Assembly (NCBI RefSeq): GCF_019429535.1
Contig: NZ_JAHXZM010000005.1
Location: forward strand, 233,081 to 297,080
From: Sphingomonas citricola
Lineage (GTDB): Bacteria > Pseudomonadota > Alphaproteobacteria > Sphingomonadales > Sphingomonadaceae
DNA: 64,000 nucleotides
Direction of reading: 5' to 3'
A model generated the notes under the pieces. The model did not search any database. It saw only the letters and a program-made list of their open reading frames with translations, and had not been told where the DNA came from. A program made the translations under genes and the position numbers. This document shows positions 34,565 through 42,446 of this stretch, piece after piece. The first letter of the stretch is position 1. Every line of letters starts with the position of its first letter.

Positions 34565-35884
34565 TCACAGCGCTGCACCAAACGTATCGAATGTTGCCGC
34601 CCACCCGTCCGCTCTCGCGTGCGCGATCGCGACCGCATCGCTGCCTGGAGTGGCGAGCGGCGCGACCGGCGTAGTACCGGGTCCCCCCAAGAAATGATTG
34701 GCGAACGATGCCGCGACGATCCGGGTCTTTTCACGCGCGCGCTTTCGCACGGCAACGATGTTTGTCGCCATTTCGGCGGATGGCCACACCTGGTCACGCC
34801 CCCCGGCGATCAGCAACAGCTTGCCGTGAAACCGCTCTATCTGGATGCGGGCGGCATCAACACGATCGGGGTGGGCGGCGCGTCCCTCCACATGCACCCG
34901 GCGCAGATCCATCGGCTCGCCCCTCGCCGCCTTGGCCAGTTCGGCATCCATGCCGGCATATGGCTCGAATGCGAGCGGCCTGCCGTCGAATGCAAAGGAG
35001 GCGGTCGCCGGCCCTGATCCGCCCCAGCCCTCCCAGACCAAATCGCTTGGCACCACCGCCACGACCGCCTTGATCCAGGAATAACGGCTCGCCGCGATCA
35101 GCGCGAACTCCGCCCCCTTGGACGCACCCCAGAGACCGATGCGGCTCGCGTCCGCGTCCGGCCGCGCCTTCAGCCATTCACGCACCGCCGACAGCCGGTC
35201 GACCGGGATGGCGGTGAAGCTGTGCGGCAACCCTTCCATCCGATCGGACGGGTCATAGCCCGGGTCATAGTAGGGAAGACCCAGCGCCGCGTAGCCGCGG
35301 GCGGCGAACAGCGGCGCCATCGCGCGCGCGGTCGAGCTGCCTCCTTCCGAGCCGCCCAGCACGATGACGACCGGATGACGGCGGTGGTCCGTGGGCACCG
35401 CCCACACGGCGCCGGGGAACGGCGTCGCGGTCGAGAGGCGGATACCGGCGGTGTCGGGCCTGATGCGGACGGTCCCGGTCGCAATCTCGCGGCCGTTTAC
35501 CCTGACGGTGACGCGGGCATAGCCGATCGCGATGTCTTGCACGGCCCCTGACGGGTTTTTCACTTCCATAGCCGACCAGAAGGCCCCCAGTGGCTCGACG
35601 CCGGAGTAGCTGCCCGTGATCGGCGCCTGTCGCGCGGTGTCGACAGTACCGGCCTTGGTCGCGCGGAAGGTTACGGCAGCTTCGAAGCGTCCGTCGCGGT
35701 CACGCTGCTGGACCGTCGTCAGCGTGACGGTCGCGGAGGGTGGTAGGCCTGTGACCCTGATCGGGGCGGGTCGTGGTGCCGAAAGATCGGGCGGCACGGT
35801 CAGCCTCACCGGTGCCGCGTGAACAGCAGCCGGCAAAAGTATCGGAAGCGCGAACAGGATGAAGCGAGACAGGTGAGCGGGCAT
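34565..35884 (-). CDS. Acyl-CoA thioester hydrolase / BAAT-family protein, exported
   Basis: 439 residues. A signal peptide (about 1-23, ending VHA-A) implies a periplasmic protein. An N-terminal immunoglobulin-like domain (TVTLTTVQQRDRDGRFEAAV) matches the acyl-CoA thioesterase/bile-acid-CoA amidase N-terminus, and the C-terminal alpha/beta hydrolase has S255 in WGASKGAE, Asp in GGRDQVWPS and His in SFANHFLGG. Mammalian relatives act on acyl-CoA; an exported bacterial form more likely acts on other esters or thioesters. The stop lies 8 bases from the IS end, so the gene escaped damage. Confidence 0.85.
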   Translation of the reverse strand: MPAHLSRFILFALPILLPAAVHAAPVRLTVPPDLSAPRPAPIRVTGLPPSATVTLTTVQQRDRDGRFEAAVTFRATKAGTVDTARQAPITGSYSGVEPLGAFWSAMEVKNPSGAVQDIAIGYARVTVRVNGREIATGTVRIRPDTAGIRLSTATPFPGAVWAVPTDHRRHPVVIVLGGSEGGSSTARAMAPLFAARGYAALGLPYYDPGYDPSDRMEGLPHSFTAIPVDRLSAVREWLKARPDADASRIGLWGASKGAEFALIAASRYSWIKAVVAVVPSDLVWEGWGGSGPATASFAFDGRPLAFEPYAGMDAELAKAARGEPMDLRRVHVEGRAAHPDRVDAARIQIERFHGKLLLIAGGRDQVWPSAEMATNIVAVRKRAREKTRIVAASFANHFLGGPGTTPVAPLATPGSDAVAIAHARADGWAATFDTFGAAL

Positions 35885-36000
35885 GGAACCTCCGGTGGCA
35901 ACCGAAACTGCCTACCCACGTCGCGGAGGGCATCGACGAAAAAGCCGTAAACGCGCACGATCGCGGCCCAAACGGGCGTGCTGATCGGCGAATGGTCGTA

Positions 36001-36825
36001 TCAGACGACCAACGACCGCAGCACCTGCGCGCCCGAGCGGCTTACGGGAACCTGATCTCCGTTCGACATGTGCGCGAGCATCCGTCCACCACCTGCCGGC
36101 TCGGCACGGGCGAGGTGATCGAAGGCGATGATGGTCGAGCGATGGACACGCAGGAAACGCGCGGGGTCGAGCCGCCTCTCAAACTCGGCTAGGCTCATGC
36201 GAACCAAATGCCGCCCGGTGAGCGTCACGACCTCGGCATAGTCCTGCGCGCCAGTGATCGAGACGATATCGCGCACACTGATCGGCACCATCTCGTCGCC
36301 GGACCGCGTCAAGTAGCGCTCCATCGGTGCAGCCGAGACAATCGTGACGGTAGCGGCCTCGCGTCCGCCGCGAATGGCGTAGGTGGTGGCGGCAACGGTC
36401 GCATATAGAACGAGGCCCTGGAACACCTGCCAAGTGAAGGCGGGGCCGGAGAAGCCGGACACTCGCCAACCATGCCCGGCCAGCCCACCGACAAACGCCA
36501 GCAGGACCAGCACCAGCGCGTACCACGTGGTGGCGAACACGATTGCCAGCGCGGCATGTGCTGCCGCCTGGACGGGCACCGACCGTGGCATCACCTGTCC
36601 CTTCACCATGATGTGGGTCACGGCCGCGAGCAGCGTGAGGGGCAGGACGTTCGCGCCCGCATCGATGAGGGCCTGGCCGGCCCCCTCGCCGGTGGCCTGC
36701 GTGAAAACGAGGGCGTAGAGCAGCCAGAGCAGCGTCGAGCCGCCGAGCCAGAGCATGGGCCCACTTGGCGGTCGGATCGACTGAACGGTGGGGATGTCGG
36801 AGTTGGTAGCCGGCATCGATATCAA
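36001..36825 (-). CDS. Membrane-anchored LytTR-family regulator
   Basis: 274 residues. Four hydrophobic segments in the first 150 residues form a membrane domain; the C-terminal 100 residues are a LytTR DNA-binding domain (MERYLTRSGDEMVPISVRDI, RFLRVHRSTIIAFDHLAR, VPVSRSGAQVLRSLVV). Without a receiver domain it may respond to a membrane signal directly. A hydrolase gene lies downstream on the same strand, 116 bases away, and could be a target. Confidence 0.88.
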   Translation of the reverse strand: MISMPATNSDIPTVQSIRPPSGPMLWLGGSTLLWLLYALVFTQATGEGAGQALIDAGANVLPLTLLAAVTHIMVKGQVMPRSVPVQAAAHAALAIVFATTWYALVLVLLAFVGGLAGHGWRVSGFSGPAFTWQVFQGLVLYATVAATTYAIRGGREAATVTIVSAAPMERYLTRSGDEMVPISVRDIVSITGAQDYAEVVTLTGRHLVRMSLAEFERRLDPARFLRVHRSTIIAFDHLARAEPAGGGRMLAHMSNGDQVPVSRSGAQVLRSLVV

Positions 36826-37304
36826 GCCTCTTATATAGGCACAGGTGTTGCCCTTAGCGGCTCACGAGCATCGTCCCGCGTAGGTTCACCATCCCGAACG
36901 AGACGGATGCGGCCGGCACGCCGGCCACTCTAGCAAAAAGCGCACGTCGCCAACTCATGCTGATAAGACTTCCACGGCGCGGGTTGAAGCACCGGCTGGT
37001 GGGTCTTGGAGCCGGCGGAGAAAATGACTGATGTCTAGATGACGCAGCCGCTGCGTGCTTCGTTACGCTGTTGATCGAGGATCCACGCCTTACAACATCA
37101 CCGATCAGCTCCCCGCTCACCCACACCTTGTAAAGGGGTTGGACGCGCCCGACATAGGTAAAACCGCGCACACTTTCTGGGCGTCGCGCGGCTGAGAGAC
37201 CTGGCGCTCCCGCTCGAAGTGGAGGTCGCTATGCGTCGTTTTCCTACAATATTCATATCGCTACCGCCCGCATGCCTCTGTGGCTTTTGCGGAGGGGTGT
37301 TCAA
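36826..37304. other. Intergenic stretch with one recognisable repeat only
   Basis: A 479-base stretch without a convincing gene. A GTG frame on the minus strand (37171 down) starts RGFTYVGRVQPLYKVWVSGE and is odd enough to be a remnant, but I cannot name it. A 29-base element at 37186-37214 recurs at 39081. A 25-codon open frame, MRRFPTIF..., preceded by GTGGAGGTC, starts at 37231 and ends at the next gene, and could be a leader peptide. Confidence 0.4.
37186..37214 (+). repeat. 29-bp direct repeat, copy 1
   Basis: GCGCGGCTGAGAGAC, then CTG, then GCGCTCCCGCT. The copy at 39081-39109 differs only in the three central bases (ATC). Both stand a short way upstream of small genes. Confidence 0.6.
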
Positions 37305-37316
37305 TTGAACCGCTCC

Positions 37317-37520
37317 ATGAACGTGACGCTCGATCAGCAGGTCGTTCTTTCACAGGCTGAGCGCCATAACGCACCGATCAGCGCGATCGAGACGATCCTG
37401 TCCGGTGGCACCCGGGTCGTATTTATGAACATGCCCGATGCCGAACGCATGAGGGAGGTATTATCAAAGTCACTCATCAAGGGTGATATCGTAAGAAGCC
37501 GCTGGGTGCGGAATGGCTGA
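37317..37520 (+). CDS. Small hypothetical protein
   Basis: 67 residues from ATG (MNVTLDQQVVLSQAERHNAP); a TTG at 37305, nine bases after GGAGG, is an alternative start that adds four residues. The second half (GGTRVVFMNMPDAERMREVL) suggests a compact alpha/beta fold. The stop overlaps the next start by 8 bases. Confidence 0.55.
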   Translation: MNVTLDQQVVLSQAERHNAPISAIETILSGGTRVVFMNMPDAERMREVLSKSLIKGDIVRSRWVRNG

Positions 37521-37698
37521 CCGACTGCGAGCGGCGTCTGCACACGCTCGCTGGACGCAGACCGACATTACCAATCTACGTGAGCGAGCAGGCTCGGGCG
37601 CTCCGCTGACCGAACTTGCAATGCTGCTAGGACGATCAGCTGAAGACGTGCATCACATGATGATGCGACTGCGGATCACAGCGCAGGATGATAGATAG
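37513..37698 (+). CDS. Small HTH-like hypothetical protein
   Basis: 61 residues, overlapping the previous gene by 8 bases. RWTQTDITNLRERAGSGAPL followed by TELAMLLGRSAEDVHHMMMR has the spacing of a SANT/Myb-like or HTH helical bundle. It may bind DNA; no target is known. Confidence 0.55.
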   Translation: MADRLRAASAHARWTQTDITNLRERAGSGAPLTELAMLLGRSAEDVHHMMMRLRITAQDDR

Positions 37699-37785
37699 CC
37701 CAAGGTTTGGGATTACGTTCGTCTGACTAAATGTCATCTGCCAGCATGAAGGCTGGATGATTGCTCTTATATAGGAGTAGGCGTC

Positions 37786-38007
37786 ATGGACGTTAATTAT
37801 ATACTCGGGCGCGAACAGACATCGCTTTACAACGCCGCGCATGCTCAATCCGCGCCAGCGCGAATAGCACATGAGCAGCTCGCAAGTGCCTATGGTAAGT
37901 TGCTTGCGGCAAGCAGCTTTCCTCACCGCACCAATGTCTCATTGTCGTTCCGCGCAGCCCCGAGCGAGAACGAGGATAGATGGGCCGACGATGGTGGCAG
38001 CCGATGA
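37786..38007 (+). CDS. Small protein with ILGREQTSL motif, copy 1
   Basis: 73 residues. The first 50 residues (YILGREQTSLYNAAHAQSAP, ARIAHEQLASAYGKLL, FPHR) match the N-terminus of the protein at 39126. Ribosome binding site TAGGAGTAGGCGTC. Its stop overlaps the next start as ATGA. Function unknown; probably a sphingomonad-type small protein. Confidence 0.6.
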   Translation: MDVNYILGREQTSLYNAAHAQSAPARIAHEQLASAYGKLLAASSFPHRTNVSLSFRAAPSENEDRWADDGGSR

Positions 38008-38180
38008 AAGGCGACCAAGCAGCCGCATACGCCTTTTACGCCGAACAACAGCGCAAGTTGGCCGACGCGACAATTGACGACGAGAACAGCCGACGAGCGC
38101 ACCTAGACGCAGCGGCCAAGTGGACAGCCCTGGTCGAACAGCTGAGATCTGCTGGCGAGAGCGGCAATGCGGCAAATTGA
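38004..38180 (+). CDS. Small helical hypothetical protein
   Basis: 58 residues starting at the ATG that overlaps the previous stop. Mostly helical, Ala-rich and charged (YAFYAEQQRKLADATIDDEN). Translationally coupled on both sides. Function unknown. Confidence 0.55.
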   Translation: MKGDQAAAYAFYAEQQRKLADATIDDENSRRAHLDAAAKWTALVEQLRSAGESGNAAN

Positions 38181-38319
38181 GGTTGTTGCACGCGCCCTCG
38201 CCGTGGCCGAGAAAGGCGATGCATCAGCATGGCGGCTCTTTTCCGATGAGGCACGGTTGGCCGTAAGTGCTTTGCGCCTGGCTCGTCGACATGATGGAAG
38301 AGATACCAGATTAACCTGA
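38167..38319 (+). CDS. Very small hypothetical protein
   Basis: 50 residues, MRQIEVVARALAVAEKGDAS onward, ending RRHDGRDTRLT. It overlaps the previous gene by 14 bases in another frame and continues the series of coupled small genes. Support is the position and a good helix pattern; no homologue is known to me. Confidence 0.4.
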   Translation: MRQIEVVARALAVAEKGDASAWRLFSDEARLAVSALRLARRHDGRDTRLT

Positions 38320-38428
38320 TCCCGACGTTCATCGAACGACCGCTGTCCAGCTGAAGCAGATAACTTTTTTGTTCCACCATCCTGATCGCGAAGCCTGATC
38401 GTGGCTCCTTGATCGGGAACGCGGCTGA

Positions 38429-38590
38429 TCACGCCAGTGTGAGCGAGGCCGCGGTTTCACGGTAGGCGTGCAGCGGGCGACCGAGCAGGGCGATCAAGCG
38501 CTGTACATCGCCCGCCTGCGGGATCATGCCGTCGCTGACGTAGCGTTCGGCCATCAGCCGCATCTCGTATCCGAGAATATGGTGATCATG
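38429..38590 (-). pseudogene. Possible 3' remnant of an NmrA-type oxidoreductase gene
   Basis: The minus frame reads YEMRLMAERYVSDGMIPQAG, DVQRLIALLGRPLHAYRETA and a stop. GDVERLTALLGRPPRSY-type ends are usual for NmrA/SDR-like NAD(P)-binding proteins. Upstream sequence does not continue the family, so only the tail is left. Confidence 0.4.
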
Positions 38591-38684
38591 CCGGCGCGCC
38601 CCGTGACTATAAAAAGCTCGGCTCGGACCTTTCCAAGCCGCCATTGATTGGATGAATTGTCAATCACTTAGCTAGGCGGTCAGT

Positions 38685-38882
38685 ATGAGTAATTCGAGCG
38701 CCATAGGCGAGAGTGCCGCGTTACGCGAAGCGCGAGGTTTGAAAGGCGGCTGGGTCGCGCGGTTTGGCTCTGACTCTAGCGTTGTTGCGCAGATGATGAT
38801 CACCAGTATGATCGATCAAAACTTGCCGCTTCGCGCCGACGTATATCGCGAGCTTGCAGGATTAGTGGGCAATCAGAACTGA
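38685..38882 (+). CDS. Small hypothetical protein
   Basis: 65 residues (SALREARGLKGGWVARFGSD; MITSMIDQNLPLRADVYREL). Start follows AGGCGGTCAGT. Soluble, no recognised family; part of the small-gene cluster. Confidence 0.5.
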   Translation: MSNSSAIGESAALREARGLKGGWVARFGSDSSVVAQMMITSMIDQNLPLRADVYRELAGLVGNQN

Positions 38883-38960
38883 TCGTCTTTCGCACATTCC
38901 CACGCGAAGAAGATTTATAGCCCTATAGGAGCGGCATTTTGATTAAAGCATGCAGAGGCA

Positions 38961-38982
38961 CGTGACCGAGGGAACGGTCACG
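38961..38982. repeat. Perfect inverted repeat in the control region of a small gene
   Basis: CGTGACCG and CGGTCACG flank AGGGAA. It lies in a 243-base gap before the gene at 39126 and may be an operator or a hairpin. Confidence 0.5.
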
Positions 38983-39080
38983 CGACTCTGATGCTATTTT
39001 CAAGCTCTAATGACTGTCCTGCCTTGTTAAGCGGGGGTGCAGCTCTACATTGTGAGTACCGTGTTTCCTCCTCGAGCACT

Positions 39081-39109
39081 GCGCGGCTGAGAGACATCGC
39101 GCTCCCGCT
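39081..39109 (+). repeat. 29-bp direct repeat, copy 2
   Basis: Matches 37186-37214 at 26 of 29 positions. It ends 16 bases before the ATG at 39126, directly before the ribosome binding site CAGGGAG, so it would lie in the mRNA leader. Confidence 0.6.
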
Positions 39110-39125
39110 TCAGGGAGTCCGGTAC

Positions 39126-39581
39126 ATGGACATAAAGTCTATCCTCGGTCGCGAGCAGACGTCGCTTAATAACGCCGAGCTGGCAGTTCACGTTAGTGCG
39201 CGCGCTTCGCATCGCGGTTTAGCCAAGGCATACGAACGACTTCTCGCAGATAGCGTGTTTCCGCATCGGCAACCCATCTCACAGCACGTGCACTATCAGC
39301 ACGACGATCATGTTTTGATAGCTGAAGATACGCTGAGCGCAGGCACTACTCTGGCACGCACCGCAATGGCGTTTGAACGAGATGCCAGGAGCCTGGACCG
39401 TGCTGAGCAACGCTTAGCTGCGGAATTTGCGGATGGCAGAGTCAGCCCGAAAGCGTTTCAAACACGTAGCCGCTTTCTTAGACAGGAGCAGGACCGAATT
39501 AGCTCCACTCTCCGCGACGCAGCGCCACCAGAAACAAGGTCGCACCCGACGGCTGATGCTTCTTTATTAGGGGCTCGCTGA
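39126..39581 (+). CDS. ILGREQTSL-motif protein, copy 2, longer form
   Basis: 151 residues starting at the ATG after CAGGGAGTCCGGTAC. The N-terminus (SILGREQTSLNNAELAVHVS, ARASHRGLAKAYERLL, FPHR) is paralogous to 37786; a further 100 residues are helical and charged (FERDARSLDRAEQRLAAEFA). The stop and the next start share a base (TGATG). Unknown function. Confidence 0.6.
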   Translation: MDIKSILGREQTSLNNAELAVHVSARASHRGLAKAYERLLADSVFPHRQPISQHVHYQHDDHVLIAEDTLSAGTTLARTAMAFERDARSLDRAEQRLAAEFADGRVSPKAFQTRSRFLRQEQDRISSTLRDAAPPETRSHPTADASLLGAR

Positions 39582-39793
39582 TGCTTGAGCTAATCGCACA
39601 AGACGGATCAAAGCTGTTCGTAAATCCGCGAGCAATTTGGCACATTCGCAGCAGTGGACTGGACGCAACGGCGATCTATACCACTTCTGGCGCAGCGTTG
39701 TTCGTACGCGGTGATGCGGAGAAAGTCGCCCTAGGGGTGAACGCCTGGTTTAAGGCGGGCATTGACCGCGCCTCTTCTCATCCCATCGACTAG
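39581..39793 (+). CDS. Small hypothetical protein
   Basis: 70 residues; LELIAQDGSKLFVNPRAIWH and TSGAALFVRGDAEKVALGVN suggest a small beta-rich domain reminiscent of FlbD-like proteins, without real support for that role. Coupled to the preceding gene through TGATG. Confidence 0.55.
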   Translation: MLELIAQDGSKLFVNPRAIWHIRSSGLDATAIYTTSGAALFVRGDAEKVALGVNAWFKAGIDRASSHPID

Positions 39794-39858
39794 CCACGAA
39801 GGTTAGATGCTTCGTTCACGAGATACCTAATCGTGAGCCTCTTTCGAAAGGGAACTTC

Positions 39859-40155
39859 ATGCCTCCATCATCGGCTTTTTGCCGCGCCCAAGAAACTGTG
39901 CAAATGAAGAGAGCGGACTCAGCCACTCTACCAAACGTCCGAAACCTAGCCTTAGTAAGCGCAGCGGCTTGGGCCAGAGAGAGCGCGCTTGCAGAAAAGC
40001 GCGAGCGTCGCCACGGAGCCGGGATGGCTCACGAGGCAGATCTCAGGGCTGGCGAAGCGTTTGCTGATCTCGACGCTGCGATGAGCGAGAATCCTGATCG
40101 GGGCACGCTCAGTATCAGGCGGGCTGCTAGTACGGTTAAACGTCGATTGGCTTGA
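39859..40155 (+). CDS. Small hypothetical protein
   Basis: 98 residues. AAAGGGAAC precedes the ATG at 39859; an ATG at 39904 is also possible. Ala- and Arg-rich helical sequence, no known family. It ends 21 bases before the convergent subtilase remnant. Confidence 0.45.
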   Translation: MPPSSAFCRAQETVQMKRADSATLPNVRNLALVSAAAWARESALAEKRERRHGAGMAHEADLRAGEAFADLDAAMSENPDRGTLSIRRAASTVKRRLA

Positions 40156-40176
40156 TTATGTGCGCCGCCAGGATTT

Positions 40177-41085
40177 TCACCCAGCCGGTGGTAGGGCGGT
40201 GAAGATAGCGGCAATGTTGAGAATGCCTTTGCCGAATACGTTATCGGGACCCGGCGTCCCGGCGTCCGTGGTGTTAGCGAGCAGCAACGTGACAATCTGC
40301 GCGCCCGTCAGGTTGGGCCGCGCCTGCGCGACCAGCGCCACTGCACCACTGATCGCAGCGGCGGCCGGCGAGGTGCCGCTGTAGCGGACGAGGCTACCGT
40401 TGCGATCGGTCATCACGACGTCCCGCGACAAGGCCGTCAAATACCAGGCGGCCGCCGGACTGCCCCCCGCCCGATTTGCGAGCTGATAGTCGAAGGCTCC
40501 GGACGTGTCGTGCCCGCCTGCGATGATCACCCACCCGGGAGCCGCTTCGGCGAAGGAACGCGAGAGGAGCAGCGGCTGACGTGCGTCGCCGTTGTTGTTA
40601 CCAGCGCTGATCACCGTGACGATGCCAGCGGCCGCGGCACGGCGGACGGCTGCAATGAGGGTCTCGTGCGTGACGTCCGTCGTCGCCGAGATGTTGATGA
40701 CCCGGACTTTCGCGTCGATGGCAGCATCGATCGCGCGGATGAGCAACTCGGCCGAAGCCGGGCAATCGTCGGCGGAACGACAGGTCGCCGGGTTTGATGC
40801 GTTTAAGGACACAAGCGTCGCTTCGGGGGCGACGCCGTGCATGCCGCGACTGTCGCGTGCCGCAAGCGCTACGGACGCCATCAGCGTGCCGTGACCACTG
40901 GGATCGGTCAAACCGCGCGTCCCGGCCATGTCGGCGCTGGCAGGATCGATCCGGCTGCTGAACTCGGTCAGACCTGGGGTGATGCCGGTGTCGATGATCG
41001 CAATCTTGACGCCGCGGCCGGTCGCGCCCGCACGATAGGCGGCGTCTACCTCCCACCTTCTGGCACTGTACTGCCAAGGGGTGCC
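40177..41085 (-). pseudogene. Subtilisin-like (S8) serine protease, 5' truncated
   Basis: The frame runs from about 41085 as PWQYSARRWEVDAAYRAGAT, then IAIIDTG with the catalytic Asp, DPSGHGTLMAS with the His and YSGTSPAAAAISG with the Ser. All three catalytic residues are present. There is no start codon between an in-frame TAA at about 41125 and the Met at 40929, which is after the Asp; the signal peptide and propeptide are missing. The C-terminus stops right after the protease domain. The upstream side adjoins the RelA/SpoT-ACP-ImmA locus, so a junction probably removed the 5' end. Confidence 0.7.
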
Positions 41086-41181
41086 TCCACCGACCCGGGG
41101 TAAAAGTCGGATGGCGGCTTTGTCGTTTTACCCTGGGTAGGTTGAAGCGCGCCGCTCGCCGGGCCGGCAACGCCCGGGGGC

Positions 41182-41683
41182 ATGGACACTGTCACCACCC
41201 CGCCTTTTGATCGGCTGCAAAGGATCGCCGAGGACTTCGCGGCGACCGAACAGAGGATCACCGACAGGCTCGCCATCGTCGTGGAAACCGCCGCCGAGCT
41301 TCGGCGTCAGTACCGCGCCGCCGACAAGCGACGTGGCGGGCCGGGCTCGGCCGACGCCCGCAAATATGCGCTCGGCTCCGTCCTCGTCATGGTGGGGCTC
41401 GACGGCGTCAGCGACACCGCGCTCCTCGGGCTGATCGCGCAGGCGGCTCGCCGAGGACTATGACAAGGCGGTCGGGCGTTATAACGCCGAGGTGGAAGCA
41501 GGCCGCATCGGCGTCGAAGCCTATTCGCACATGGCTGCGCTCGGCGGAAAGGTCGCCCAGGCGGCTGACCAACTGAAGGGCCGCATCGATGCGGCGCTGC
41601 GTGCCCTGTGCCGCTCCTCGACGGCTACGCGGCCGCGGCGAGCTGCGCGCTCGCCTGATCGCACGCGGCGAGCATCGCCTTGA
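41182..41683 (+). pseudogene. Small gene with an apparent frameshift
   Basis: Frame one reads MDTVTTPPFDRLQRIAEDFA to LLGLIAQAARRGL and stops at 41463. The sequence continues in another frame as LAEDYDKAVGRYNAEVEAGR, IGVEAYSHMAALGGKVAQAA, up to 41683. The two parts read as one helical protein of about 165 residues if a base is lost near 41450. It overlaps the end of the papain-like gene on the opposite strand. Sequencing error, programmed shift or decay are all possible. Confidence 0.4.
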
Positions 41684-42446
41684 GCTCGTCGCGGTTCCAG
41701 TTGTCCATGTCGATCTCCGCATGGGTCGATACGATCGTGAGCGAACCCATCGCGACCTTGCCCTCGCGCGCGATGAATTCGAGCAGCCGGCCCAGGCCGA
41801 TCAGGTTGCCGAGCAGCTTCTCGACGTAGAAGTGGTTGCGATACATCACCGTCATGGACAGCCGGCGGTCCCCTCGCGGCCCCGTCAGCTTCAGGCTGGC
41901 GAAGCTCATGCAGTGGCCGCCGCGGGGCGACCCGACCGCGACGAGCGCGTGACGCTGGCTGGGTTCGGGAAGCTCGCCCGGCGCGGCGTCGACCACACCA
42001 TCCACCGGCATGAAGAACGAGCGCGACAGCATCGTCAGGACGACTACCGGGCAACCGGCCGCGAGCCTCGAGCGGACACCGCCGAGATCGCCATCGCCGG
42101 CGACGCCGTCGCGGGCGAAGCGCTCGCCGACCGAGGCCGGCGGCACCCAGGCTGCAGGGTCGGGCGGCATTGCGTCTAGGTAGCGCCATCCCGCCTCGAC
42201 GGGCTGGCCATCCACCCACAGCGCCTCGAGCATCGCGCCGAGCTCGGCGCCTTGGGCCGGCGAACGACCGGCGCGGCGCTGGGCTTGATAGAAGGCGAAC
42301 TCGCAGGACAGCGGCTCCCATCCCGCCCGCACGCCCGCGTGCGAATCGCTCGCGGCGAACGCGAGGCACGTCGGCCGGCGACCTTGGTCGCGGATCGGCC
42401 CGAACTCTCCCCGCAGATCGACGTCGACCTCGACCGTGACCGTCAT
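41625..42446 (-). CDS. Papain-like (C1-type) cysteine peptidase
   Basis: 273 residues starting at the ATG that overlaps the ImmA stop; the longer frame upstream is a shadow. GPIRDQGRRPTCLAFAA (residues 16-32) is the C1 signature with oxyanion Gln21 and nucleophile Cys27; RHALVAVG with His166 supplies the catalytic His, and N204 is a candidate for the Asn. There is no signal peptide or propeptide, so it would act in the cytoplasm. It is the last gene of a four-gene coupled operon with ACP-like, XRE and ImmA proteins. Possible roles are maturation of or attack on a partner protein; no substrate is evident. Confidence 0.72.
   Translation of the reverse strand: MTVTVEVDVDLRGEFGPIRDQGRRPTCLAFAASDSHAGVRAGWEPLSCEFAFYQAQRRAGRSPAQGAELGAMLEALWVDGQPVEAGWRYLDAMPPDPAAWVPPASVGERFARDGVAGDGDLGGVRSRLAAGCPVVVLTMLSRSFFMPVDGVVDAAPGELPEPSQRHALVAVGSPRGGHCMSFASLKLTGPRGDRRLSMTVMYRNHFYVEKLLGNLIGLGRLLEFIAREGKVAMGSLTIVSTHAEIDMDNWNRDELKAMLAACDQASAQLAAAA

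Noticed and set aside
34565..35884. BAAT-type hydrolase as part of the steroid-like pathway
   Set aside because: It carries a signal peptide, lies more than 10 kb away beyond two island ends and has no copy of the shared operator, so linking it to the catabolic cluster would be guesswork.
37098..37304. 68-codon minus-strand frame starting MNTPPQKPQRHAG
   Set aside because: No ribosome binding site, Arg/Ser-rich product, and it overlaps the start of a better-supported plus-strand gene.
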